This document shows positions 13,301 through 23,288 of a stretch of 64,000 nt of DNA, piece by piece (the stretch's first letter is position 1; the number at the start of each line of letters is the position of its first letter). The translations under genes were made by a program, and so were the position numbers. This stretch comes from Crossaster papposus (taxonomy: Eukaryota; Echinodermata; Asteroidea; Velatida; Solasteridae). The notes below the pieces were generated by a model that made no database searches, had not been told where the DNA came from, and was given only the letters and a program-made list of their open reading frames with translations. Location of the stretch: contig JBAIAA010000443.1 in assembly GCA_037893245.1 (NCBI GenBank), positions 930,001 through 994,000 of the forward strand, read 5' to 3'.

Positions 13301-16300
13301 CACAACTGGGCTGTCAAGTGGCAGACCCAATCAGCCCACTCCGAACTCTCCATCAAGAAGTGACCCTACTAACCCGAACGGCCAAAGGCACCCACCTGTG
13401 TCAAGCCAATCATCATCTCCAAGTGTCCCATTCAAGAGTGAAGGACCCCAGTATGGTCCTACCTCGACCACCTCTACTCACCCTGGTAGTCCAAAACTAT
13501 CTAGTGGACGGAGCTCTGGTAGTTCCTCCCCTGTCACTGGTCCTCGTATAAATGGTCTGTCTGGGACTATAACAAAGCCACAACCAGGGTCGCCAAGTTT
13601 CGGTCAGTCCGCAAACACCCAACTTCCTGATTCTGTCAATTCTGACATTCCGCCACCTCGACCTAAGCTTCCCCAGCCCTTTTCCTCCACTGGCTCCCCT
13701 GATTCCACCAGACCCCGCCATCAGAGATCGCCGGCAACAGTGGGCATGTTTGTCCCCCCACCGCCGGCCCAGATGCGCAATTACAACCGCCCAAATTACG
13801 AGAAAAGCCTCACAACAACCGACGGTGAAAAAAAAAACCTGGCGGTCAGGAGCCTCTTTCCTGACATGCAGCCCAATCCACCTGGTCGAACCTTACCTGG
13901 ATACCTTCCACTAACCAGCAGCCTCCAAGGCTCCCAGGCAACACGTGACGAAGACGAGGCTCCCCTCAATCCGAACCGCTCGCAGAGTCCGCTGAACGTT
14001 CCCATGAGCCATCTTTACCACCACCCAGATTTTCAGAGGTTGCGGAACATGCCTCGCCCGCTCAAAAAGCGCCTCTCCTATTCCGAAGACAAGGAGAGCT
14101 TGAATTTCCTCAAGACTGGCAGCACGGTGCCCACGGTGAACGAAAACAATCAGGAACAGCAGGATCATTCTAGGCAGGAGCCTCAGCTAAACGATATCAG
14201 CAAGGACCAAGACATGAACTTCAGGAACAATGCCATCCTAAGTCAGAAGCAGTACACCGCTGCCCTGTCCCAGCTCTCAAGGTCCCCGGTCATTAGCAAC
14301 CGGAGTTCCACTGTGAAGGGAGACGTCAAGGGCATCTTGAAGAAAGAAGGTTCCTTGAAGAAGACAATCAGGGTGCGCTTTGACCCGTTGGCCTTACTAC
14401 TGGATGCATCCCTGGAAGGAGAGTTTGATCTGGTGCGCAGAATAATGCCCGAGGTGAGTTTCTTACTAAAATTATCAACAATTGTCAGAAAATTTGTGTT
14501 CATTGATTATAGACTCTGAGCAGTCACAGTTGACGCTACCCTGTAGCTTCCTCGTGACAATCCGCCATGTGATACACAAAGTGTGTGATAAACAAAGTGT
14601 GGGTATTCTGGTTTATGGGTTTAAGAGTACATGTACATGTAGCTGAAATGAAAGAAAACTTGAATTAGGTGAAGTGTCATGGCCTTGTGGTCTGTTGCAT
14701 TGAATTTGTGGTCTGCAGGTAATTCTGCAGGGTGTGGGTTCAAGTCCAGCCAAGGGTTATGGCACGTGAACCCTTAAGAAAAGTACTTTACTCATTGCTT
14801 CTCTCTGCAGTTGTACCTACATGTACATGTACATGTAGGAGTAAATAGATACCTGTGAGGGCAGAGTTTGTTATTGTTGTTGATTTTAATAGCTGCTTTG
14901 CGCCAAAATGGCAGTATCAAGCAGCTGTATACTTCCAAGGGAGCTTAGATTTATTTTTTCCTGTCCAGGTGCCTAACCCGAGTGGTGCCAATGATGAGGG
15001 TATCACAGCTCTTCATAATGCTATCTGTGCAAATCACTATGAGATAGTCAACTTTCTCATCATGAACGGTGTGGACGTGAACTCACCTGATAGTGATGGA
15101 TGGTAAGTTTGTTGAAGTTTATTTACTTATGGGCAAGTTTTCACCTTTCAAGTAAAACATTTGCCTCTACTAGCCCCTTCTAGTTTGACTGATTGGCCAC
15201 AATACCATTTGTTTTACCAACTTAATCCCAGACTAGTGTAAATAGTGACTGTGTGGTTTTTGCCAATTAATTACATGTACATGGCAGGACGCCTCTTCAC
15301 TGTGCCGCCTCTTGCAACAACGTGATCATGGTGCGCAACCTGGTGGAGCACGGGGCCTGCATCTTTGCCTCGACCATCAGCGACAAGGAGACGGCGGCCG
15401 ACAAGTGTGAGAAGGAGGAAGATGGCTTCAAGATGTGCTCCCAGTATCTCTTTGGTAAGGAGCTTCCAAGAGTTGGGAACCTGAGTGAAAGAATCGCTCA
15501 CAAATCAACCACAAGACAATCACAAGACAACCAGAACACAATCACGAAACAATAATTCAAAGTCGATTTAACTTGGGATTTTCCAAATTCCCTGGGGACC
15601 ATCCACAGATGTGTGTAGAAGAATTCTGTGATGATCATCCAGGAAGGTGTGACATTAGAAGATGCCAATTTGGCCTACTGTACATCTGCTAAAGCCATTA
15701 ACTTACACATTGTATGAACCAGCTGTTCCAGAGTTGAGGATTATCAAGTCTGGCAGCAGTCAGCCTTTAGAGAAAGGTTGTAAAATATTCTCATGAGGTG
15801 ATCTCATTTTCTGGCTGAAAAACAAGTGGTATTTTGAAAGGGGGGGGGGGGGGGGTTTCTGAGCACTAATAACAACCCCTGTATATTCCCCACGCAAGCA
15901 CAGTCCAATAGTTACTGGTGACACCTTTTCTATGATCAGGTCTGAGCATATTGTAGAGTTCGGCGGAGTTTTTAAGTCATTGCCAAACCATAGGCCTACT
16001 CACAATAAGCAAATTATAGTGTTTTTCTTTGTTTTGTCGGTGGATTGTGTCGACAGCATATGCAAATCAAAATGAGATTAGTATTCTGCACTTGTAATAA
16101 AGATTCATATGTTACATGTATAGAGAGCTGCCTATGCAGCTCTCTATACATGTAACAGGCTACATTCTCCAACAGGTTTGATGTAAAAATCACGACCGCC
16201 GCTGTTGCTTCAAGGCGATCAACTAACTCAAACTGATTTGCTTTAAACAGCTAAACCTGGAGTACGAGGGTCATTGCATAGTGTGCAGATATTGTTTATA

Positions 16301-17106
16301 ATGTTAGCGGCTGCCAATACATGTAGATAAGTCGGACAATCGTCGAGAACCGTGACAGATACTGAGCAAATTTGAACTATTTGTCACAATTTTTGTTTAT
16401 GTGTTTGTCTTTTGTTTTTTCTTGTTTCTTTAATAGGCGTTCAGGAGAAGATGGGCATCCTGAATGGCGGCCGAATTTTTGCTGTCTATTCGTATGCCTC
16501 CGAGCAGCTGGACGAGCTCGGCTTCAAGGACGGAGAGGAGATGACGGTGGTCCGACGGGGCGATGAGGAAGAAACAGAATGGTGGTGGGCCAAGAGGGGC
16601 GACCAGATGGGTTACGTGCCCAGAAATTTGTTCGGGGTGAGTGCTGCAAGGGCTAATTTTACATGTACATGTATGGAGCTTTTAAGCATACAAAAGTTGC
16701 TTAGCATGAACAATTCTTGCTTGGCAAAAACAGGGTTACAAATCGAATGTTCAGGTGATGTATATTGTTTGTGACTGATATTCAATTGGTTTGGAGTTAG
16801 CATGACAAGCATATAGAGTTTTGGCTGGCAACCTGTTTTTCACTTACTTTTCACTGAATATGCATTATTCACAGAGCTAAAAACTTCATCGGGCTGTTTG
16901 TCAGGCACCTTTCTTTATATTTTGAGCACTTTTGCCGCTTCAAACGATAAAAATGTACAACTGACATGGTATATTGTTCCTAAGTATAATGTACAATTTG
17001 TGCATGTATGTACAGTAGCTTTATTTGTGTTGGACTGAATGTCATTTTCGTTCCCCTTTCAATTCTTTTCCCACAGTTGTTCCCTCGTGTCAGGCCACTG
17101 TACTGA
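4242..17106 (+). CDS. PPP1R13B/TP53BP2-like: ASPP-family protein (apoptosis-stimulating of p53 protein 1/2-like), 5'-partial
   Basis: Eight exons join in frame: 4242-4385, 9265-9394, 11192-11382, 12174-14453, 14969-15102, 15288-15454, 16437-16636 and 17077-17106. They give 1091 codons ending at TGA 17104-17106. In order they encode the conserved coiled coil that opens with [12 protein letters not shown], a long Ser/Pro/Asn-rich disordered region, the PRPLKKR motif, a PP1-docking RVRF motif (14370-14381), ankyrin repeats ([38 protein letters not shown]) and a C-terminal SH3 domain. This order is that of vertebrate ASPP1/ASPP2, which bind PP1 and, through ankyrin-SH3, p53-family proteins. Human paralogues are about 1090-1130 aa; here the N-terminal Ubl/RA-like region is additionally missing. 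All junctions are GT-AG. ASPP1 versus ASPP2 cannot be decided and a single ancestral gene is likely. iASPP is less likely because the N-terminal coiled coil is present. Confidence 0.93.
4503..4743 (+). mobile_element. TTAA-flanked MITE, family 1 (CCAGTTCGCGCCGG ends)
   Basis: The ends CCAGTTCGCGCCGG and CCGGCGCGAACTGG are perfect inverted repeats and TTAA lies on both sides (4499-4502, 4744-4747). The TTAA target and CC start resemble non-autonomous piggyBac-like elements. Six more copies are in the window. Confidence 0.8.
5033..5395 (-). mobile_element. tRNA-derived SINE, minus strand
   Basis: Read on the minus strand it has an A-box-like GAGCGGTTAAGAGCTGGG and a B-box-like GTTTGAGTCCCGG, then TGTTCTTAAGCAAGG and ACGTAAAAGAACCCAG blocks. 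The body resembles the SINEs at 14677 and 58669. It is not a functional tRNA. Confidence 0.55.
5581..5926 (-). mobile_element. TTAA-flanked MITE, family 3 (AGGTAGGATACACC ends)
   Basis: The ends read GTAGGATACACCG and GTGTATCCCATCT, with TTAA at 5577-5580 and 5927-5930. The interior (GTAAATATCGTTTAAC and ATGGGTGGATTTGGGGG when reversed) matches copies at 34471 and 50836. Confidence 0.7.
7937..8055. repeat. Cluster of ACATGTAC / TACCGGTA palindromic words
   Basis: ACATGTACATGT and ACCGGTACATGT words recur about ten times in 120 bp. The same words are scattered throughout the window. Each word is its own reverse complement. Confidence 0.75.
8040..8340 (+). repeat. Diverged tandem repeat (units with GATGCAGTGACCCTTGG)
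   Basis: Two units, near 8060-8215 and 8225-8325, share TTTCAGGTTGTTTTTGAGAA, TGGATTTTAATGAAACT and the GGATGCAGTGACCCTTGG block. Related diverged units lie at 4795-5000 and 8810-9010. Confidence 0.55.
8574..8681. mobile_element. About 110-bp MITE with GGCCGTTTTC-AAAC-type ends
   Basis: It starts GGCTGTTTTTCGAAC and ends GTTTGGGAAATGGCC, with GCTTTGTCTTCGTTTC and CAGTTTAGCAATAGGC inside. It matches copies at 40150-40246 and 40804-40910. Confidence 0.55.
9265..9394 (+). CDS. ASPP coding exon B: coiled coil
   Basis: The acceptor TTGGTAG precedes CAAATGGCTGCTGAG and the donor is GTAAGT. It gives 43 codons plus one base, rich in Arg, Glu and Gln ([19 protein letters not shown]). The split codon is completed by the next exon. 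Confidence 0.88.
9653..10157. mobile_element. hAT-like MITE with GCTGGGCGAGTA ends
   Basis: The left end GTGCTGGGCGAGTA is mirrored by TTACTCGCCCAGCAG at the right end. Subterminal words of the type GCTACTCGCGAGTA and GTGAGTAGTCGCAAGCA recur. CTGGGCG-type termini are typical of hAT elements. I could not fix an 8-bp target duplication. Confidence 0.55.
10287..10880. mobile_element. Inverted-repeat element with GGTTAACCGTAACC arrays
   Basis: The left end (TAAGCCTGCAACGGTTACACGG) resembles the reverse complement of the right end (CCGTGTAACCGTC to CTAAGGCTGCC). The centre is about 400 bp of A/T-rich DNA. Near 10790-10850 perfect palindromic words GGTTAACCGTAACC repeat in tandem. Confidence 0.5.
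11192..11382 (+). CDS. ASPP coding exon C: coiled coil
   Basis: Acceptor CGACAG and donor GTGAGC. 191 bp that with the base carried over make 64 codons ([30 protein letters not shown]). This matches the ASPP block that carries the FQQKQREL and ELDRLYKEL motifs in vertebrates. Confidence 0.9.
12174..14453 (+). CDS. ASPP large central exon (2280 bp)
   Basis: Acceptor TTTTTGCAG precedes CTTCGTAACAGACTG and the donor is GTGAGT, giving 760 uninterrupted codons. It covers the end of the coiled coil ([19 protein letters not shown]), about 600 residues of Ser/Pro/Asn/Gly-rich disordered sequence with many PPxP-type stretches, the conserved [12 protein letters not shown] motif near 14050-14088, and KGILKK followed by [12 protein letters not shown] at the start of the ankyrin domain. 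RVRF fits the PP1 RVxF docking consensus and sits where ASPP2 has RVKF. The open frame starts earlier, at 12069, but that part is intron: the splice acceptor and homology start at 12174. Confidence 0.93.
14370..14381 (+). other. PP1 docking motif RVRF coding site
   Basis: Codons AGG GTG CGC TTT encode RVRF immediately before the first ankyrin repeat. It corresponds to the RVKF motif that recruits PP1 catalytic subunit in vertebrate ASPP proteins. Confidence 0.75.
14677..14952 (+). mobile_element. Diverged tRNA-derived SINE
   Basis: B-box-like GGGTTCAAGTCC and the body words ATACCTGTGAGGGCAGAG and CTGTATACTTCCAAGGGAGC match the SINE at 58669. An ACATGTACATGT run is inserted in the middle. The copy ends within about 16 bp of the acceptor of the next ASPP exon, so it supplies much of the 3' end of this intron. 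Confidence 0.6.
14969..15102 (+). CDS. ASPP coding exon E: ankyrin repeats
   Basis: Acceptor CTGTCCAG, donor GTAAGT. It encodes [20 protein letters not shown] and [16 protein letters not shown], closely matching ASPP2 ankyrin repeats. The Trp codon is split (TG/G) with the next exon. Confidence 0.93.
15288..15454 (+). CDS. ASPP coding exon F: last ankyrin repeats
   Basis: Acceptor ATGGCAG, donor GTAAGG. It encodes [20 protein letters not shown], then [20 protein letters not shown], diagnostic of the ASPP ankyrin-SH3 junction. Confidence 0.93.
15840..15856. repeat. Poly-G tract
   Basis: A run of 17 G in the ASPP intron between exons F and G. Such runs are prone to sequencing length error. 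Confidence 0.8.
16437..16636 (+). CDS. ASPP coding exon G: SH3 domain
   Basis: Acceptor TTTAATAG, donor GTGAGT. It encodes [20 protein letters not shown], then [20 protein letters not shown] and GYVPRNLFG. The ALYDY-like start, WWWA and GYVPRN are standard SH3 landmarks and match ASPP2 closely. Confidence 0.94.
16670..16870. repeat. Diverged copy of the GAGCTGCTTAAGCA-type MITE
   Basis: GGAGCTTTTAAGCATAC, GTTGCTTAGCA, GATGTATATTGTTTGTGAC and GAGTTTTGGCTGGCAAC match the element at 36236-36477. A fragment of the same family is at 24216-24300. Confidence 0.45.
17077..17106 (+). CDS. ASPP terminal coding exon
   Basis: Acceptor TTCCCACAG. Encodes LFPRVRPLY and a TGA stop, matching the LYPRIKPRQ-type tail of vertebrate ASPP. 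Confidence 0.88.
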   Translation: MFPRVRPLY

Positions 17107-17643
17107 ATCACCTCAAGCAAATCTACCTTTTCTACCAAATTGTGTAAATACGTGTCTGTATTATGATGGAACGTCTGGACTGATCCTCCAGGGCAACAAC
17201 TAACAAGCTCTCCTGTTGACTTCGTGCTTAAAGGTTGAATATACCTTTTGCGACTATCCAAAATGTAAGCAACCAAAATACTGTTGAAAAGCTTACTTGT
17301 TGTAAAGATATTAATGATTATAACCCCCTGTGAAATTTTTCCCTCAGTCATTTTGAAGAAAATAACAAAATAATGTAAATTCCAAACATGCAAAGCACCA
17401 GTGTATTAACATAGATACGATAGGAAAAGTTTAACGTTTTCAATCCTTAATTTGTAAAATGACCCGCATACAGCTCTACAGCAGCCTATACAAGATACCC
17501 ATACATTCCTACTTAAACACAAAGGGGGCTAATCACAACCCATTACCAAAAGTAAAAAACAATTAGTCCAGAATCATTCCAACATCACTAGGGAAAAAAG
17601 GACTTCTGTTGAATACATATACACTACTAATTAAGAAAAATGA

Positions 17644-17649
17644 AATAAA
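17644..17649 (+). terminator. Candidate ASPP polyadenylation signal AATAAA
   Basis: AATAAA lies 538 bp after the stop. A second AATAAA is at 17758-17763. Only transcript data could choose between them. Confidence 0.35.
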
Positions 17650-17870
17650 GCACTGACTAATTGAATAGGAGTATTAAAACAAACGAATTCTTGATAAATG
17701 TATAAAACTGAGAATTCATTACAATAGTACTATTATTAAGAATTTTTATTTACATTCAATAAAAATTTAAATGTAAAATATGAGTGAATAATTCAACTTG
17801 CTTTATGATTGAAACAAAATCCAAATAATATTTTTATGAGAAAAATGTACTTGTTAGTTGCTACTTCTTA

Positions 17871-18622
17871 GGCCAAGTCAAAAAAATGACATGTTGATCG
17901 TCCCCGCCCGCTCCGATTTTGGACGCCGCACCAATTTTTTTGTTTATTTAAAAAATATATTAAAAAAAAAAATCAACCAAACAAATATCGGAGCTCTAAC
18001 TCTTACCTATTTTCAAGTGTATCCTTCATTTTTATTGAGCAATTTCATCATCTTTCTTGCATGTTGGCCTACTATTTCCACAACGCAATCGTGAGAAAAT
18101 CCTCATTGCGACTATCGTGTTGAACTAAAAATATGGCCGTTTTATTCCACGTTTATGCAGCTAGACTCCATTAAAATAACTTTGGAGCAAAAGCAAGATA
18201 CGAAATTTATAACAAAAATAACAATATGTATTAAAATGTACACAGAAATACACATTGCAATCAGTGCATAATTTGTTTATGCACTACATACACATCTGCA
18301 TCACTTTTGAATGTGCACACAAGGAACCACGCTCTATTTGCGTCACTCGCTATTTACTTGTCATTCAAGCTGTAAAATACTGTTTGTGATATTGGTAACT
18401 TGCTTGACAACTGGACAGCATGATATAAAATCATTTGTTGATCTATATTGTACCTTAATAACTTATAACGGCATCTTCAAATATTATATGGCGGCCATCT
18501 TAGACATGGCGGCCATCTTAAAAACAATTACCAAAAATTTGAAAATAACAAATAATAAGGGTCTCCCTCACCAACTTTTAAAAAAATCCGGACGATCAAC
18601 ATGTTATTTTTGTTACTTTGCC
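17871..18622. mobile_element. Harbinger-like element with TTA flanks
   Basis: The left end (GGCCAAGTCAAAAAAATGAC, then ATGTTGATCGTCC) is mirrored at the right end (GGACGATCAACATG, then CTTTGCC). TTA lies on both outer sides (17868-17870, 18623-18625). GGCC-type ends and a 3-bp TTA duplication fit the PIF/Harbinger group. No transposase frame is visible. A 21-bp ATGGCGGCCATCTTA unit occurs twice near 18486-18522. Confidence 0.6.
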
Positions 18623-19192
18623 TTAATTAAGGAGTGTATTCAGTCCTACATGACCAAAGCTAATAAGACAACAATGTACTATACTACGAGTTCAAAGTGC
18701 TTAAAATACATACTTTGTTATTATTTAATTTCGGGTTTAATTAATTGTTACTGATTTTGCTTGATTTAAATACATTTGTACTTCAGAAAGTGGTTGTTTT
18801 ACCTGAAGCCATTCACACGTGGTTAGGTTTTGTACTATAGTACGATTATCTTATTATTATTTTTTTTTATTTCTGATTTAAAATGAAATTTACAATAAAA
18901 TTTTCTAAATAGCCCTACTGTATGTATTGATGACTCACAAGGAAAAAAAGGGAGAGGGGTCACCACCGAAGCGTGGGTACATTTGTTGGATATATCAGCA
19001 TTTTCCATGCTCGTTTTTCAACTCTGTGGCTTCCGAGGAAAATCCCTTGCACAGTAAAAATAGTTTGTAGTCTTCTGGCGTGTTATCTTCCTCGACTGGC
19101 AAGGATAAAAGTGCGCATTTCACTGTCTTTTAATTGCTAACCACTCGTACGTTGGCATTATGCATGTAAATGTATATCGAGCAGTAACACCA

Positions 19193-19216
19193 CCCCCCCC
19201 CCCCCCCCCCCCCCCC
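19193..19216. repeat. Poly-C tract
   Basis: 24 consecutive C, about 65 bp before the left terminal repeat of the DIRS-like element. Confidence 0.8.
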
Positions 19217-19280
19217 AATATGCTTAGTTTGCTGTCATTTTCAAAAAAGAGGAAGTCTACTTTATTCACTAGCCCTAATA

Positions 19281-19345
19281 GCATTTTTATCCAGCCGACA
19301 GGCTCAATCGAGTAAAAGATTTGATCAACCAACGAGCGCCCTCTC
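19281..19345 (+). repeat. Left inverted terminal repeat of the DIRS-like element
   Basis: About 65 bp from GCATTTTTATCC to GAGCGCCCTCTC, reverse-complementary to 23289-23352 with few mismatches. Confidence 0.75.
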
Positions 19346-19934
19346 AGAGCCATGATACTTTTCTAGCGACGGCACCGTGCAGAAGCAAGCTTTTTTGATC
19401 TCGCTTTTGTAAGTGTTTTTGTACGATTTTTAGCTTCAAGGTTTCTGTTTTATATAGTTTATTAACCATAGAGTTGTGTAGATTCTGTAGAGTTCAGTTT
19501 TGAGTAGTTATTTCTTTATTTAAAGTGAGTTTGGAGTCATTTCTCAGCCTTTGTCTAACGCCGTGTGCTGCCGGCCAGGTCGGCACCGTGTACTAGGGCT
19601 AACCTACAGGTAGTGCTGGGTAGGCAGTGTAATCCCCTCTATTAGCCAAGTCGGCTTTTTTTGTTTAAAAAAAAAAATCGTTTCCAGTCACCTTCGTTTC
19701 CATAAAGGCCTTGGAGGAGAAAGTGCGTCGTATCCTTGCAGAGAAGTGCGGTTATTATCCACAAGGCCTGCTAGTCGCCCCGCACGTGGGGCCCCTCTGA
19801 AAGGCAGCCTTTCAGCCATTCACGGGACTAGCGAAAGTTTCAAGGAATAAAACGGTTCCTGACTGTTCCTTATTTCACGTTCGTTTCCCCTGTATTGCTA
19901 GTGGTGAGCTAGGTACTAGCGAGACGAGTCGCAG

Positions 19935-20240
19935 GGGTATATCAAGGCAGAGGTCGTTCCCCTTCCCCCGACCGTCTCAGCTAGCTCGGGGAGCTAGTAA
20001 AGGACGTTTCGTTTGGTATATCGACAGAGGTTGTTTCCGACCCCTCGGCCCTCCTAGGCTATCTCGGTAGTGCGACTATAAACGAGATAGCGGCGAGACC
20101 CTCGTGGGTATATCGACCGCTGGCCATCCTCTTCCCTCGGCCGTCTTGCCTAGCTTGAGAAGCTCCGACCCCGTCGGTGAGCTAGCGTAACAAGAATTTC
20201 GGTGGGTATATCTACCAGAGGTCGTTCAATTCACCTCAGA
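19935..20240 (+). repeat. Imperfect tandem repeat within the DIRS-like element
   Basis: Units of roughly 80-100 bp each start with a GGTATATC word followed in most by AGAGGTCGTT-like sequence (about 19936, 20016, 20106, 20207). They contain AGCTAG/CTCGG words. This is GC-richer than its surroundings. Confidence 0.5.
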
Positions 20241-20799
20241 AAATATCAACTATCTTAGCGGTACGATAGTACGAGACGAGATCGCAGTAAGTCCAACGCA
20301 AAGCCATCGCCGTAGTCTGCAAAGGTCACCCCGATTTCCACAGTTTAACAGTCATCAGACGTACGTCCCACGGTATGGAACACCGTGATTGCACCGGGGA
20401 TAAACCTCCCCTTACACTCGCGGTTTCCCAGGCGACTACCCGTAAGGGTCCCACGGTGGAAAAGGGTGCATCAAAGACAACCAGCTGTCCCAAGGTCAAG
20501 ACCGAAAAGGGGACCGCTAGCCGCTCGACCACACTGCCGGTCTCCGGACCATAGGCGTCACTTAGCCACCCGGCGCCAATCTCTCGTGGTTCCACTGGAG
20601 TTACCTCGCCTCGTCCCCCGGTCTGCTCGACTCATCAACCCCCGGGGGTGATAAGTCACAGGGCGGTGCCAGGATTCAGACCTCACCGGCCCCGTCAGCA
20701 CGTTCATTGCGTTCTGATCAGAACGTTCATGAGTTTCCTGCTCCCACCCTGCTCCCAGCGAAATTTGACGGCCAATTATACGTTGACAACGAGCCTATG

Positions 20800-21375
20800 C
20801 TTCATCATCAACAAGAAGAAGTCCCAACTAATCTCGTCCCAGGAAATCACCTTCCTGGGAGCGGACATCGTTCTACGCAGAGGCATCGCCGTCCCCTCAG
20901 GAGAACGTATTACCAGCCTGCGGAAATGCGTCGAACTATTTCTATTCACTCAAGCTGCCCTAGCGCGAGCTTTGCTGGCCAGCCTAGTGAACCTGATGCC
21001 CTGGTGCAGACTGAGGATGCGTCTTTTGCAAGTTCACCTTTTGGCATATTACAGACCCAAGACGAATCCAATCTCTCTATTGGTCCCGATCTCTATTGGT
21101 CCTTCGGTGGTGGCTACTGGAACAGAACATGCGGTGCGGAAGGAGTTTCCCCAGGGGGATCCTCATGTCATAATCTCCACCGACGCTTCCAACGAGGGCT
21201 GGGGAGCCTCCCTTTCCCCTCGAAAAGCTGCTGGAACATGGGACGACAACGTTCTAAAGCTTCAGGTCGTAGTCAACGCCTTACACCACTTCCAAGCCTA
21301 CGTAGTGGGCCGATCTGTTTTAATCAAGACAAACAACATGACGGTGGTAGCATATATCAACAAGCAGGGCGGTAC
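20800..21375 (+). pseudogene. DIRS reverse transcriptase end and RNase H fragment
   Basis: In one frame it reads INKKKSQL-ISSQEITFLGAD, a DIRS/Ngaro RT landmark, and later IISTDASNEGWGAS, the RNase H DAS motif, then YINKQGGT. The RT palm with its catalytic motif is absent upstream. The frame is stopped by the MITE inserted at 21376. Confidence 0.7.
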
Positions 21376-21781
21376 GCGTAATTTTTTTTTCCTAGGAGGG
21401 TTAGGGGTAATTATCATAAAAGGACGTCATGATTATTCAGTAGTTTTAACAATGACGCTAATACATTGTTATTGCTCAATCAACTAGTTACACATAGCCC
21501 AGAGGTACATCAAAGCACTTTGATTGAAAAACGGCTTCTGTCGACCTCTCCCAGTAGCTATAGTGGATAATGGGTTAGGTTATAGATCGTTCGACTGGGG
21601 TTCGAATTTGCTCTCTGTCTATTTTTCATTGACTATTTTGGTCTCCAAGTTTGTTGTTGGAGTGAGTTTAATTTAAGGGAAAATAAGGATCTGAGAACCT
21701 AAGTGTCTTCCACTCAGTGTGGTGTAGAAATGCCCATTTATGATAATTACCCCTAACCCTCATAGGAAAAACAATTACGGG
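21376..21781. mobile_element. 406-bp MITE with 8-bp target duplication
   Basis: GGCGGTAC occurs on both sides (21368-21375 and 21782-21789), an 8-bp duplication typical of hAT elements. The ends share CGTAATT and a longer inverted repeat including GGGTTAGGGGTAATTATCAT. It interrupts the RNase H region right after KQGGT, and the retrotransposon frame resumes after it, so it landed after the retrotransposon. Confidence 0.78.
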
Positions 21782-21789
21782 GGCGGTAC

Positions 21790-22258
21790 CAGATCACCCC
21801 AATTATGCTACCTGACCTGGGAGTTGTTTCAGTGGATAATCCTGAAACAAGGTCAATTTACGTGCCATTCACGTTCCGGGTGTGGAAAACGACATGGCAG
21901 ATGCTCTCTACAGGGGCAAAGTGATTCCCACCTAGTGGTCATTAAGCAAAAGGACTGAAGTCATATCTTCTCGATCTTGGGTCGTCCACACATAGATCTG
22001 TTTGGCTTAGCGATCAACACCAGGCTACCGGTTTTCTGCTTGAGATACCATCATCCTCGGACATGGGGCCTCGGAAGCGCAATCAATAGACTGAGCAAAC
22101 ATGCTCGCCTACGCCTTTCCTCCGATTTTCACAAGGGTCATCGGGAAACTGGAGAAAAACAGGTGCAAGATACTACTGATCGCTCCCTTCTGGCCGCGTC
22201 AGCCCTGGTTTGTACGACCAACTCCTCTGGCCTCAGGTTCCGACACCCAGCTCTATGA
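21790..22258 (+). pseudogene. DIRS RNase H tail and linker fragments
   Basis: After the MITE the reading resumes with RSPQLCYLTWELF, a DIRS hallmark. Past a frameshift near 21958, GRPHIDLFGLAINTRLPVFC follows, typical of the segment between RNase H and the recombinase. A further shift occurs before 22210. Confidence 0.6.
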
Positions 22259-22640
22259 GATCTCTACCTAGCATGCTGGCAACTGTCAATCATGCCTTCA
22301 GATCAGCAGGTCTTTCTGAAGACGCTGCAGCCATGGCCGCAAAGGGGAGTCGTCTCTCAACACGACGAATCTATGACAGTCGGCTACGACATTTTAATAG
22401 GTGGCACGAAGAACGGACTGTGGATCCACTATGAGCATATTCGCTGGGAACTAGGCGGGGTCCGCCTGATCCCTAAAGTGTCCTTTCTCAGACGGCAGCG
22501 TTTACCTCCCCCCCCCCCCCCCCCTCCCCCTCTATATTTTTGTCCCAAAATATGGGTCTACCTCCTCTTTTCCCTCAGACAAATTATGGTGTCATGTCCC
22601 GTGCGACCCCTCAAATTGTATTTGGCACACACTAAACCGC
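22210..22640 (+). pseudogene. DIRS tyrosine recombinase N-terminal fragment
   Basis: The stretch SAGLSEDAAAMAAKGSRLST and RRIYDSRLRHFNRWHEE has the form of the SAM-like N-terminal domain of tyrosine recombinases. It is broken by shifts and a poly-C run at 22508-22524. A short block around 22597-22642 (VRPLKLYLAHTKPL) may be the start of the catalytic part. Catalytic Arg/His/Tyr residues are not readable. Confidence 0.6.
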
Positions 22641-23288
22641 TCTGAGGCGTTTGCACGCAGCTTTTTATTACAGCTACACAGCCGCAAGGGTAGTTCCAGC
22701 AATCAAATTCGCTATTAACTCTGAATGGCCGTCCAAAAGGGACAATTCTGTCCAAGGCCTCGTCCGGGCCTATGCCATTTTTGAGGAGTCCATATCTCAG
22801 AAATTTCACAGGCAGCATGCATGCAGGCAGCATCTTGCTACCTGCGGCTGCGTGAAGTACTCCAGACTGGAGGTAACAAAGGGAAGACGATACTGACATC
22901 CCAACAGTCCTCGTCTCGGAACCCTACCCTGCACAGTAGTTTTTCCTGGCCTCGTTAGAAGACCAACTGGACACTAATACATCATGCCTTTTCCCATTTA
23001 TATTCAATGTAAATGATTTAAAGCACGATGTACATTTTCATATTATTTACATGCACAGCGTTTCGCCTACACAGCCACCAGTTTTTCGGTGCCATATATA
23101 GTAGCTATTTGGGTAAGTGAATGAAGTAGACTTTTTGCCCCACAGAAGTGTGGGTTGAGTCTACGAGTGATACTTACCCAAATAGCTACCCGCCCTCCTC
23201 ACTCTCGGCAGGCGTTACGATGGTTTGTCACAGGAAAAAAGAGGAAATGTCATGGCAGAATCATGACGTGGTATGATGGGTAGGCGCC

